The notes beneath the pieces are model-generated. The model had not been told where the DNA came from, made no database searches, and saw only the letters and a program-made list of their open reading frames with translations. The translations under genes were made by a program, and so were the position numbers. From Vibrio tapetis subsp. quintayensis (lineage in GTDB: Bacteria; Pseudomonadota; Gammaproteobacteria; Enterobacterales; Vibrionaceae): a stretch of DNA of 64,000 bases. Position 1 is the stretch's first letter. The number at the start of each line of letters is the position of its first letter. Where the stretch lies: positions 558,001 through 622,000 of the forward strand of contig NZ_JAUFQV010000026.1 in NCBI RefSeq assembly GCF_030409945.1, given 5' to 3'. Shown piece by piece: positions 1 to 8,397 of the stretch.

Positions 1-15
1 CGCAGTAGATTATTG

Positions 16-471
16 CTATAGGTAAATTGGCAGTGATTTTTTCGTAACTACTTGTCTTACCGATAGGTGGGTACGAATGTCTTTGAGGCTTGTGATTTTG
101 TGGAGTTTTCTAGTAAAGGCTTCATATTCCGCTAAGTTTGGGCTGACAACTTCTAATAAGTAATCATAACCACCTGAAACGATGTGGCCGTTGATGACTT
201 CTTTCATTTCCGACAACGCTTGTTCAAAATTCGCAATCGATTCTTCTTGGTGGTTATTAAGGCTCACTTCAACAAAAAATGTCATCGCGATGCCGGCTCG
301 TTCTTTACTCAAATTCGCTTGATAATCTTCAATGTAGTTTTCGTCCTCAAGACGTTTTAAGCGTCTTGCGCAAGGCGACGGCGATAATCCTACTCGTTCA
401 GACAAGTCAGCCGTGGAAATGCGTCCCTCTTTTTGAAGAACCTCTAGAATACGACGATCTATGTTATCCAT
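16..471 (-). CDS. Lrp/AsnC family transcriptional regulator
   Basis: Leucine-responsive-type DNA-binding regulator of 151 aa, the usual length for the family. The N-terminal winged HTH lies at about residues 1-50 and contains the typical SERVGLSPSPCARRLKRLE recognition stretch. The C-terminal RAM ligand-binding and oligomerisation domain (about 65-140) includes GGYDYLLEVV. It is divergent from the EamA exporter at 620, with about 148 bases between them. Lrp-family regulators often control an adjacent amino-acid exporter, so control of that gene is a reasonable inference. The effector cannot be read from the sequence. Confidence 0.93.
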   Translation of the reverse strand: MDNIDRRILEVLQKEGRISTADLSERVGLSPSPCARRLKRLEDENYIEDYQANLSKERAGIAMTFFVEVSLNNHQEESIANFEQALSEMKEVINGHIVSGGYDYLLEVVSPNLAEYEAFTRKLHKITSLKDIRTHLSVRQVVTKKSLPIYL

Positions 472-619
472 AACTTCTCTTGGCGATTTCCGTTAAATAA
501 TAATGAAAAATTAATCTTTTCCATCAGCAATTACAAGTAATGACGTTAATTTTGCCAGCTAAATGCGCCTGTATTGATGAATAATACTAGGTAGGATATA
601 GGCATAGGAAGTCATTTAG

Positions 620-1549
620 ATGGAAAAGACAAGTAAAGCGCTCACAACTAACGTGCTCACAACTAAAGTGAATCGAAGTGCGATAACCCCTTTGATGAAT
701 GGGTATATGGTAATGGCGGCCGTTTTGCTCGTTTGGTCTGGCTTTGCTCTTTCTGTACGCGCCATCGGTTCTTCGCCGCTTGCAATCGCAGACGTTGCGT
801 TAATTCGTTTTTCTGTGCCTATGATTCTCTTAACTCCTTTTATTTTCGCCAACATCCATGAATTAAAGAAAGTTCGTTCATCTGATGTGTTATTGCTTTT
901 AGTGGGCGGTGTCCCATTTTTATTTTTAGCTTCGCTAGGGGCAAAAAGTGCGCCTACCGCCTATGTAGGCACAATATTAGCGGGCACACCGCCGCTGTTT
1001 GTCGCAATGATCGGCCATTTCTTTTTGAGTCAGAAAGTTTCTAAAAAACGGGCCTTCACTTTGTCGCTGATATTACTTGGTGTTGTAACTATGGTGATAG
1101 GTAACTCGAGCGATGGATCTGCGGATATGCTCACCGGTGTTGGCTTATTGCTCAGTGCGAGCGTTCTATGGGCTATTTATACGGTAGGGATCAAACGAGC
1201 GGCAATAAGTGCATTTTCGGTTGCTATTATACTGTCGTACTCATCTTTTTTTATCACATTAGCATTAATTTTGACTGATACCGTGACGACTCATTGGGGA
1301 AGCTTCTCCGTACAAGAAGCGATGCCATTTGTTTTAGTTCAGGGTGTGGGGGTTGGTGTGCTGGCAACGATTGGATATTCCTATGCGGTGGGTCTACTCG
1401 GATCAGTACGCGCTTCAATTATGGGGTCTATTTCTCCGTGTCTTACGGCGATGTTAGCGATTCCGGTTTTTGATGAACCTCTATCGATTGCCATTGTGTG
1501 CGGAGTGAGCCTAACCATTACAGGGGTTATTTGGTCAAATAAAACATGA
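620..1549 (+). CDS. EamA/DMT family inner-membrane exporter
   Basis: Drug/metabolite transporter superfamily protein of 309 aa with about ten hydrophobic segments. Two EamA repeats cover roughly residues 30-165 and 175-305. Members export amino acids or other small metabolites across the inner membrane; the substrate is unknown here. It is divergent from an Lrp-type regulator, which favours an amino-acid-type cargo (inference). The N-terminus carries a tandem 15-base duplication at 640-669 that gives LTTNV-LTTKV. The hydrophobic part starts only around residue 30, so a start further in (MNGYMVMAA) is possible. The ATG at 620 is kept. Confidence 0.88.
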   Translation: MEKTSKALTTNVLTTKVNRSAITPLMNGYMVMAAVLLVWSGFALSVRAIGSSPLAIADVALIRFSVPMILLTPFIFANIHELKKVRSSDVLLLLVGGVPFLFLASLGAKSAPTAYVGTILAGTPPLFVAMIGHFFLSQKVSKKRAFTLSLILLGVVTMVIGNSSDGSADMLTGVGLLLSASVLWAIYTVGIKRAAISAFSVAIILSYSSFFITLALILTDTVTTHWGSFSVQEAMPFVLVQGVGVGVLATIGYSYAVGLLGSVRASIMGSISPCLTAMLAIPVFDEPLSIAIVCGVSLTITGVIWSNKT

Positions 1550-1706
1550 CGTGTCATTCATCAGGCGCTTGTATTTTGATATCAATGTCATGTCTGTGAG
1601 TAAAATGACTTAAAATTAGAATTTCACCTCTTTTGGTGTGGTTACAAAACGATATACTCGGTTTTACGATTAAGTTTTGTATGACTCTAACCTCAAGAAG
1701 TGAATC

Positions 1707-2270
1707 ATGAACGAAAAACAAAAAATGCTGGCTGGCCTAAATTACGACCCTTCGGATCGCACTCTTAGTGCCGATAGAGCAAGTGCGGAAAGTGCGTGCT
1801 ATGAGCTAAACCAAAGCCACCCAATAAACAGTAATCGCGGAGCGATAATAAGCCGGTTACTGGGGTACGAGACCAATGCCAGCCTAAACGTGCCTTTTTA
1901 TTGCGATTATGGCTACAACATTCATTTAGGTCAGAATTTTTACGCCAATCATGGCTGTACGTTTTTAGACTGCAATACCATCACCATTGGCGATAACTGT
2001 CTACTAGGCCCTGGAGTCGTGATAGCAACCGCCACTCACCCGTTAGATCCGACGGAGCGCTCTAGTGGCCTTGAGTCCGCATTACCGATTCGCTTAGGTC
2101 ATGATGTTTGGCTTGGCGCGAATGTTACTGTGTGTCCGGGTGTCACCATTGGTGATAATGTTGTAGTAGGCGCAGGAAGCGTTGTAGTTAAAGATTTACC
2201 ATCCAATACCATTTGCGTAGGAAATCCGGCTAAGGTCTTACGCGAGAACCCGCCTAAAACCTCGAAATAG
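1707..2270 (+). CDS. maa: maltose O-acetyltransferase family (hexapeptide repeat)
   Basis: Cytoplasmic acetyl-CoA-dependent O-acetyltransferase of the Maa/LacA/NodL family, 187 aa (family about 180-200). An N-terminal Mac domain (residues 5-55) is followed by a left-handed beta-helix of hexapeptide repeats (about 75-180). The helix includes ITIGDNCLLGPGVVIATATHP, whose His is the expected catalytic residue, and the terminal VGNPAKVL signature. The start has a recognisable AAGAAG-type ribosome site. It is convergent with the LysR gene. A 7-bp inverted repeat (ATAGTGA 2267-2273 / TCACTAT 2284-2290) sits at the junction and may act as a weak two-way terminator. The sugar substrate is not determined. 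Confidence 0.88.
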   Translation: MNEKQKMLAGLNYDPSDRTLSADRASAESACYELNQSHPINSNRGAIISRLLGYETNASLNVPFYCDYGYNIHLGQNFYANHGCTFLDCNTITIGDNCLLGPGVVIATATHPLDPTERSSGLESALPIRLGHDVWLGANVTVCPGVTIGDNVVVGAGSVVVKDLPSNTICVGNPAKVLRENPPKTSK

Positions 2271-2286
2271 TGAGCTTGGCCATTCA

Positions 2287-3210
2287 CTATGTTTGAATAC
2301 TGACTAGGTTTGATTGATGAAACGCAGAAAACTGCTGAATAAACCATTCTAGCTTTGGTGATTTTGACAAGGTTCTGTGCCAGTAAAGCATCAATTGGTA
2401 GTTAGGTACTGGTAAAGGCAGTGCGTCAGTAATCAGTGGCAGTGTTTGGCAAACGTGATCAGCGTATCGGCTCGGTATCGATAATAAATTAGGTGTATCA
2501 ATGACGAAATGAGGAGCGGCTAATACGCTGGCTGTTTTTAGTCCGATACGCCGTTTCTTTTTGATCTGAGCCAATGAAAAGTCAATGATGCCACGGGGCT
2601 CATTCCACGGTGTAATCAGCACATGCGGGAAAGTTAAAAATTGTTCTAATGTGAGTGAGTTTTGAACTGGGTGTTGCTTACAGCGAACATTTACGTATTT
2701 ATCCTCAAACCAAATGAGATGCTCTAGCGCTTCGTTCGATTCTTCTTGATGAGAGAAACCACACACCAAATCAATATCACCTTGCTTTAATTCCTCTACG
2801 GGCAAGCGTTGCTCTAGCTGAAGAAACTCAATATCTATGTTCGGATACTGTTGGCTTATTGACGACAGAAAGGGTTGCATACACCACGATGTGTAATCCG
2901 TTGCGGCAATTCGAAACACGTGTCTGTCTTGAGCACAAAACGGCCGTGAAGATTCGAGCCCTTTGTTTAATAGAGCCAAAGCGGGCAAGATATTTGGAGC
3001 TAGGTGACGGGCATACTCGGTCGGAAGCATCTTGTTATCGACTCGAATGAACAGCTCATCACTCAACCGCTCTCTTAAGCGGGTGAGTGCATGGCTGCAA
3101 GCTGACTGACTCAGGTTTAGCTGGTCGGCACTTTGTGTAACAGAGCCTGTTTGATACATAGCCGCAAAGACTTTAAGTAAGTTAAGGTCGAGATTATTAA
3201 AACTGCCCAT
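2287..3210 (-). CDS. LysR family transcriptional regulator
   Basis: LTTR of 307 aa. The N-terminal HTH (residues about 5-63) has the hallmark QTGSVTQSADQLNLSQSACS and ALTRLRERL. A LysR substrate-binding domain (about 90-295) follows. It resembles the NodD/LeuO-like subgroup with LNLLKVFAAMYQTGSV. It lies divergent from the GNAT gene at 3307, with about 96 bases between. Its target and effector are unknown; the neighbouring acetyltransferase is a candidate by position only. Confidence 0.92.
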   Translation of the reverse strand: MGSFNNLDLNLLKVFAAMYQTGSVTQSADQLNLSQSACSHALTRLRERLSDELFIRVDNKMLPTEYARHLAPNILPALALLNKGLESSRPFCAQDRHVFRIAATDYTSWCMQPFLSSISQQYPNIDIEFLQLEQRLPVEELKQGDIDLVCGFSHQEESNEALEHLIWFEDKYVNVRCKQHPVQNSLTLEQFLTFPHVLITPWNEPRGIIDFSLAQIKKKRRIGLKTASVLAAPHFVIDTPNLLSIPSRYADHVCQTLPLITDALPLPVPNYQLMLYWHRTLSKSPKLEWFIQQFSAFHQSNLVSIQT

Positions 3211-3306
3211 GCATCTTCTTCATTTAGCACTTCAATACAATGCATTTCATTCATTGGTTTATTCAGCTTACACTGGACGCTCAATCAGTCAAGAACAGAG
3301 GGAAAT

Positions 3307-3786
3307 ATGACGATTAAGATTCGCGGCGCTGTAAAGGCGGATGCAAGCGCTATTCTACAGTTTATTAATGATTTGGCCGTGTATGAAAAAGAACCTGATG
3401 CCGTACTTAATAGTGTTAAAGAAATAGAAGATAAGCTATTTGGTGAAGAAACTCACGCCGAGGCGCTGATTTGTGAGCATGATGGTGAAGCCATCGGATT
3501 TGCAGTCTACTTTTTTAACTATTCTACATGGTTGGGTAAGTATGGTCTGTACCTAGAAGATCTGTATGTGGCTGAAAATAAACGTGGGGTAGGGGCAGGA
3601 AAAGCAATCATGAAGCACTTAGCCAAAATAGCGGTAGCACGTGATTGTGGAAGATTTGAATGGACGGTGCTTGATTGGAATCAGAAGTCGATTGAGTTTT
3701 ATGAATCGATCGGTGCCAAAGCACAAAGTGAATGGATTATCTATCGAATGACCGGAGATGAACTTCAGCAGTTTGCACAAAGTTGA
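3307..3786 (+). CDS. GNAT family N-acetyltransferase
   Basis: Soluble GCN5-related acetyltransferase of 159 aa. The acetyl-CoA-binding motif A is seen as LYVAENKRGVGAGKAIM (about residues 88-104), followed by WTVLDWNQKSIEFYESIGAK, as in diamine/spermidine acetyltransferase-like members. That suggests a small amine substrate, but it is not decisive. The start is an ATG with a GGGAAAT ribosome site. A hairpin immediately downstream (3798-3820) probably ends its transcript. Confidence 0.88.
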   Translation: MTIKIRGAVKADASAILQFINDLAVYEKEPDAVLNSVKEIEDKLFGEETHAEALICEHDGEAIGFAVYFFNYSTWLGKYGLYLEDLYVAENKRGVGAGKAIMKHLAKIAVARDCGRFEWTVLDWNQKSIEFYESIGAKAQSEWIIYRMTGDELQQFAQS

Positions 3787-3797
3787 TGTTCGGCCAA

Positions 3798-3820
3798 CAG
3801 AGGGGCGGGTTGCCTCTCTG
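3798..3820 (+). terminator. hairpin after the GNAT gene
   Basis: Nine-pair stem CAGAGGGGC / GCCTCTCTG with one G-U pair and a five-base loop, 12 bases after the GNAT stop codon. It is followed by a T-containing but not clean stretch (TGCTGATTTT). Probable intrinsic terminator of moderate strength. Confidence 0.55.
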
Positions 3821-3858
3821 TGCTGATTTTGCCCTCTCAATGTCAATAAGGAAGAGAC

Positions 3859-4482
3859 ATGACATTTAGTGTAATGATTGCCCTAGGCAGCGCGATGGCC
3901 ATATCCGCATTCATCCCCGGGCCCAGTGTGTTTGCCGTGACCTCGCGTTCAATACTTCTAGGCGCTAAACATGGTTTGCTGACCACCTTTGGTGTGTTAT
4001 TCGCGGATTATGTATTTATCCTGTTTGCGATTTCCGGTCTGGCAATGGTGTCTTCAATGATCGGCCAAGGGTCGGTTGCTCTTAGGTATGCAGGTGTCGG
4101 CTATTTGTTTTGGATGGCATATAAAGCGTGGCAGCAACCCATCACTAAAGATGAAAAAGCCAATTCTACACAAGGGGCGTGGTCATCCAGTTTGTTAATG
4201 GGGTTCGCTATTGCTATTGCCAATCCGAAAGCCATTTTGTTCTACATGGTGTTCTTTCCAATTTTTATTGATGTGCCTTCACTCAGTCAGTCGGATGTCA
4301 TGTTGGTTATTCTGACTTCAACGGTGTCTGTCGGCGGGGTGCTGGCGACGTACGCTATTTTAGGCGCAAAAATAGGCCGAGTCGTGACCAGTAAAAATGC
4401 GAGCCGAAGATTCAACCAATTATCCAGCGTGTTACTTGCCTGTTTTGGTCTTTTACTCGCTTTTGGTGGGAATGTTGGTTGA
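3859..4482 (+). CDS. LysE/RhtB family amino-acid exporter
   Basis: Inner-membrane exporter of 207 aa (family about 205) with six hydrophobic segments. The N-terminal LysE signature is present as ISAFIPGPSVFAVTSRS, and the central AIANPKAILFYMVFFP motif is intact. Family members expel amino acids such as homoserine, threonine, lysine or cysteine derivatives; the cargo is not predictable. An AAGGAAGAGAC ribosome site precedes the ATG. It stands alone between hairpin structures and converges with the phosphodiesterase gene. Confidence 0.9.
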   Translation: MTFSVMIALGSAMAISAFIPGPSVFAVTSRSILLGAKHGLLTTFGVLFADYVFILFAISGLAMVSSMIGQGSVALRYAGVGYLFWMAYKAWQQPITKDEKANSTQGAWSSSLLMGFAIAIANPKAILFYMVFFPIFIDVPSLSQSDVMLVILTSTVSVGGVLATYAILGAKIGRVVTSKNASRRFNQLSSVLLACFGLLLAFGGNVG

Positions 4483-4488
4483 TAGAAA

Positions 4489-4529
4489 AGTAAGCTCACA
4501 GTGTGCGAGCTTACTTTGTGTGAGCTTAC
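4489..4529. terminator. overlapping inverted repeats between convergent genes
   Basis: AGTAAGCTC (4489-4497) can pair with GAGCTTACT (4507-4515). The extended arm GTAAGCTCACA (4490-4500) can instead pair with TGTGAGCTTAC (4519-4529). The structure lies between the lysE-type stop (4482) and the convergent phosphodiesterase stop (4545), and is presumably a terminator for one or both. There is no long T run. Confidence 0.5.
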
Positions 4530-4544
4530 CATATTAGGCGGATA

Positions 4545-7475
4545 CTAATTTCTGGTGTGAGGAATATCCAACTTATCAAGCAGCGAGGGGAAGCCCCATC
4601 CATTTTCTCCTGTGATGACGGTTTCTCCCGTTAGGTATTCAAACAGTGTCGGTGCTAGTGAACCGTTTTCTTCGATGGTTAGCGGTGTTGAATTAACGCC
4701 AATCGGTGCACCCCAAAAGCCTATGAACGCATCTTTCTCTAAGTAGTCTTCACCTGCGTGACGCCCTGGTACTTTGGTATTAAAGCCTATGCCCGCTTTG
4801 GGAAATAGGTTGACCGTGCCTGCACGATCTTCCAAATAAATATTAGCCAGTTGATTGACGGAGTCAGGTCTTAGCGTTAACCGAGTGACTTGTTTCCATT
4901 CTTGCGTACTACACCAAGAGTGGGTATCGGACTTGGTCGCGCGGTTAATGCACTTATCGATCAGTGCTGAGTATTGTGCAAAATCTGCATCGCTTGGTTT
5001 TGGTAAGTAAGGGTTAAGCTGTTGTAGGCCGAGTAGTTGAGTGTGTTGGTTATTTAGAGCCGATTCATAGAACAGCTTATCACCGTTTCGGGTGATCAGT
5101 TCATCGATACGTTGGGTATCGCGGTTACCAATAATTCGTACTTCACAATTGTCGGCGTCACAGCGACTTTCCCTTACGACCATGTAATCCAGTGAATCGG
5201 GTAAACGAGCGCTGATTTGGTCAATAATATCGATACTTTGACCTGCAGGTGCGGCGATAGGAGACCAATTTGTTAACTCGTGATACACAGGTTGAACTTT
5301 CCAGCCGCTTTCAGAATTAAAGAAGTCCATCATAAAGTTACCACCTGCCGTTGAAGCGACAACCACGTCTACGTGTTTTAAACTTGGGTAGTGTAACGCG
5401 TTGGTGATTTTAGGGCCTTCTCCTTCATCAGATGAGATCTTTTGTACCACGATTGGATAATCTAACTCTGCTTGAAGTTGGGTGAGCACTTCTTTTTCTG
5501 GATTAAGGGCATAGAACACGGGAGTTAACCCATGATCTCCGGCCATTCCCCACAGAGTTGTATTGTATACACCCGCATCGCGATAGGTTTGTTCTATTTG
5601 CGTTAACCAGTAATCGAGCCGATTAAGTTCACCGGTTGGCATTAATATCTCATCGCTAAATGGCCCTGTAAAATGCGCAAAATGGTCAGGCCAAGGATTG
5701 TAGATTAAAGTGAAGTCTGGCATACCATGGCCATCTCGCTCGGCATAGCGCTTAATAGATTGTTCAACTTCTGCTTTTTTAGCGAATTTAGTGAACAGAT
5801 CGAACCCAGAAATAGACTGATAGGTTTGAATATCATTGATTAATGCAGAGCGCATTTGCTTCAATGCTTGTTCAACTTTAGCCCGTTGCTGTAGTTCTTT
5901 TACACAGCGCTTCTCACCATAGTCTCGAAGCGACTCTCCAAGCCCTAGATTAACCAAGCCATCATAAGTGGTGTGCGCATTCCAGTCGTATTGTCCGTTA
6001 CAGTTCAGCGTTTTTAGATAATCCAATCGATCAAACATAGTTTGGACTTGGTTATCAGCCATCAATACGTCGAGCTGCAGGGCATCGTTGCCGAAGAAAT
6101 AGTAAGCGCGGTCAATTTCACGGTCGACAAAGTGGAAGTTAGGAATGCCAGTGCCCCCTTTGCCAGACACTTTTGCTCCTGTCTTAATTATGGGTAGGTT
6201 GCGAACGCTAATGGTTGGCGTTGATGAGATGCCAACGCGAGAAATGTTGGTTTTGTGGTCACGGTAAAGGCGTTTTAAATAGGGTAAATAGTGTGGGTCG
6301 TTATAAGTTTGATCAGCTAAAATTTCCATGAAACGAACTTGTTGTTCATGCTGAGGTTCGATGACGTTCTCATGTTTTGGTTTGGTGTTATGCCTTTGCT
6401 GATGATTCTGATTTGCCAGCGATATAAAAGGTGAGCTTGGATCGACCAGACCTTCGATGAGACCCTGTTGTAAACCATCGACGGTTACTTGTACCGCAAA
6501 GCGTCTGTTTTGTTGAGAGTGTAAAAAACCAACAAGGGTGTCTGGTGCATCGTCAAAAGCATCTTGCATCCATTGGTTAAGCGCAGCTTCTCGCTCATCT
6601 TGGAATACGAATTGGCGATAGGCCTTTAGCAAGTTTAATCGAACGAAGTCAATTAAGGTGACCGTTAGCGCTTGCGCTTTGTTATTCGGTTTGTTGGCAT
6701 TTTCCTTTTGGCCGTCTTCGGCAATGGCAAGAAGGGCATGCTTCATGTCCCCCTCATCCATACTGTTAGCTTGTTTGTTGATGAGCCCAACAATGATAGG
6801 TTGAATCTTGTTAATGATGTCAAGATCGTGAGGGCTCGTGGTCAAGTAAGTATAGGACTCGGGTAAGGTATCCATATCTTGCCAAACACCAATCTCAAAC
6901 AACGCATCGTAGATCACCACCATATTAGCGATAAACTGCTGATCAACCTGGATGCCCTCATGGTGGCCTTTGGCTTCATTTGGATGCTCAGTCTTTGATG
7001 CTTTTTCACCAAATTGATACAGGCTATGTTCAAAGTCTTTTAATGATTGCTCGTCATAGACCGTTGATAGGTATTGTTTGAAGACGTCTTCACTGCCTAA
7101 GCCGCTATAGCGATCGTAATAGTGATATAGAAAGTAGCCTAAAGGAATGGAATACGTGGGGTTAGATAATTGGGCGATCACGCGCGCCTTGGTTTTGACG
7201 TCAAGAGGCAAAGACAGAATGTAAGTGTCTAACGTCACGCCTGCGAGAGTAAATAGACTGGCATCGCGGCTCAAGGTTGTTGAGTAACTGAGTGACGACA
7301 ACACTTGGTTTTTGAGTACATTACTCGAGCTGAATATACCGCCAATAACTGGAGTGGACGAGATGTCGGCAGAAACGGAGGTACTGGTGAAACAAGACGC
7401 CAAAATGCTACCGATTAGCCAATGATTAGGCTTGGTAGATATTCTCTTAAAATGCATAGCTATACTTACGCTCAA
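4545..7475 (-). CDS. large exported alkaline-phosphatase-superfamily phosphodiesterase
   Basis: Protein of 976 aa, long for the type I phosphodiesterase/nucleotide pyrophosphatase family. An N-terminal hydrophobic segment ending ...SVSADISS suggests export. Residues about 40-410 are a helical region I do not recognise. The catalytic half then shows a GGTGIPNFHF nucleophile-Thr-like motif, YNPWPDHFAHFTGP with Asp and His metal ligands, GMAGDHGLTPV, and a C-terminal GRHAGEDY His, in the order seen in alkaline-phosphatase-fold enzymes. The substrate is unknown (phosphodiesters, phospholipids or nucleotides). It is transcribed alone. Confidence 0.75.
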   Translation of the reverse strand: MSVSIAMHFKRISTKPNHWLIGSILASCFTSTSVSADISSTPVIGGIFSSSNVLKNQVLSSLSYSTTLSRDASLFTLAGVTLDTYILSLPLDVKTKARVIAQLSNPTYSIPLGYFLYHYYDRYSGLGSEDVFKQYLSTVYDEQSLKDFEHSLYQFGEKASKTEHPNEAKGHHEGIQVDQQFIANMVVIYDALFEIGVWQDMDTLPESYTYLTTSPHDLDIINKIQPIIVGLINKQANSMDEGDMKHALLAIAEDGQKENANKPNNKAQALTVTLIDFVRLNLLKAYRQFVFQDEREAALNQWMQDAFDDAPDTLVGFLHSQQNRRFAVQVTVDGLQQGLIEGLVDPSSPFISLANQNHQQRHNTKPKHENVIEPQHEQQVRFMEILADQTYNDPHYLPYLKRLYRDHKTNISRVGISSTPTISVRNLPIIKTGAKVSGKGGTGIPNFHFVDREIDRAYYFFGNDALQLDVLMADNQVQTMFDRLDYLKTLNCNGQYDWNAHTTYDGLVNLGLGESLRDYGEKRCVKELQQRAKVEQALKQMRSALINDIQTYQSISGFDLFTKFAKKAEVEQSIKRYAERDGHGMPDFTLIYNPWPDHFAHFTGPFSDEILMPTGELNRLDYWLTQIEQTYRDAGVYNTTLWGMAGDHGLTPVFYALNPEKEVLTQLQAELDYPIVVQKISSDEGEGPKITNALHYPSLKHVDVVVASTAGGNFMMDFFNSESGWKVQPVYHELTNWSPIAAPAGQSIDIIDQISARLPDSLDYMVVRESRCDADNCEVRIIGNRDTQRIDELITRNGDKLFYESALNNQHTQLLGLQQLNPYLPKPSDADFAQYSALIDKCINRATKSDTHSWCSTQEWKQVTRLTLRPDSVNQLANIYLEDRAGTVNLFPKAGIGFNTKVPGRHAGEDYLEKDAFIGFWGAPIGVNSTPLTIEENGSLAPTLFEYLTGETVITGENGWGFPSLLDKLDIPHTRN

Positions 7476-7645
7476 TGTATCGATTTTGTTTATTGTTTCA
7501 GTTTATGCATTTTAGTCAATATTAGTCGTAAGCGTTCAATAGAAAAACAGAGAGAGGGCGTTGGAAAAGTGTGAAAATACCCATGAAGAGCGCAAAACAG
7601 AGTCGATGGATGTAAATGCGTCGAACGTTTCTTTAACAGCTTAAT

Positions 7646-7891
7646 TTAGTTACACGAAACAGTGTGGTTATCGCTATTTTGGCGATTACTCTCAATTTTT
7701 CTTGTATCGAGAGTATAAACTGCGGCGCCGTTCTTATCGTAACTTGTCAGTGTTAGATTACTGTTTTTGGCGTGATGAGTCTCAGATTTTATCCAACATG
7801 TGCGCTCGACGGTTTCACCAAACGTGACCTCTACAGCAAATACTGAGCTGCTAGCTAGTGCGAGTAATGCAATGAAAGCCTTTGTATTCAT
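7646..7891 (-). CDS. short exported pilin-like protein
   Basis: 81 aa with a clear signal peptide (MNTKAFIALLALASSSVFA). The mature protein starts VEVTFGETVERTCWIKSE, resembling LTFKETVVETCGVKT in the 177-aa pilin-like protein at 13272. Both end in a SC-type C-terminus (HTVSCN versus LTISCSA), so each has a Cys pair suited to a disulfide. It looks like a shortened paralogue of that subunit lacking the central part. An AAAGGAGAT ribosome site precedes the ATG. Function is unknown. Confidence 0.7.
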   Translation of the reverse strand: MNTKAFIALLALASSSVFAVEVTFGETVERTCWIKSETHHAKNSNLTLTSYDKNGAAVYTLDTRKIESNRQNSDNHTVSCN

Positions 7892-8397
7892 GGTCTATCT
7901 CCTTTTGGTGTAATTTATAAATAACACCAATGAGCTAGTTGGACAAACTAATTTATGGAAAAAGTTTGAAATGACTCTCAAACAAGGCGGGTTCGTCAAT
8001 TGATTGTCTTAGCCGAATTTTTGACCCTAAGTACTATGGGAGATTAAGTGTTTATTTTTATCAGTGTTTTTTCGTAAATATTGCCTAATTAGCTCACATT
8101 TTGGGAGCGGTTAGTCTCGTGTTCATGGATGCCACAGGTGACTACTCAAAGGAGGATGTTCGAAACAAGCTATATGGCAGTTTTATCGCTGTAAGCGGAA
8201 TGGGGATGATGATAACAAATAGGTTTGCTAGGCAAATAAATAGGCACAGGGGCTTGCTGACAATGGGCAATATTAAGAATTATCAGAGATTGACTGCACC
8301 TCAGGCAACATATCGAAGTTAGAGTTGCGCTTATTCTGCTAACAAAGCGTTAACAACCTAGGCTGTTAACGCTTTCTAACAGGTTGATGAGGTGGTT
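7892..8397. other. 506-base intergenic region
   Basis: Holds the promoter region of the 81-aa minus-strand gene and, at its far end, the hairpin at 8344-8375 that follows the protease gene. A 73-codon TTG-initiated plus-strand reading frame (8101-8322) lies here, but it has no family resemblance and no well-placed ribosome site. An AAGGAGG at 8149-8155 sits inside it with no start codon at proper spacing. I see no convincing gene. Confidence 0.5.
8344..8375 (-). terminator. hairpin after the protease gene
   Basis: Perfect 12-base inverted repeat AAAGCGTTAACA (8344-8355) / TGTTAACGCTTT (8364-8375) with an 8-base loop, 23 bases beyond the protease stop codon. It is the probable end of the 9.6-8.4 kb transcript. 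The T run is short. Confidence 0.6.

Noticed and set aside
8101..8322. 73-codon plus-strand frame starting with TTG
   Set aside because: No family-like sequence, no properly spaced ribosome site, and an unrelated intergenic setting; kept only as a remark in the intergenic entry.
8335..8385. Possible integron attC site (TAACAAAGCG ... CGCTTTCTAACA)
   Set aside because: Only a simple 12-bp hairpin; the long imperfect arms and core sites of Vibrio attC repeats are missing, and no further copies or integrase are seen. Better explained as a terminator.
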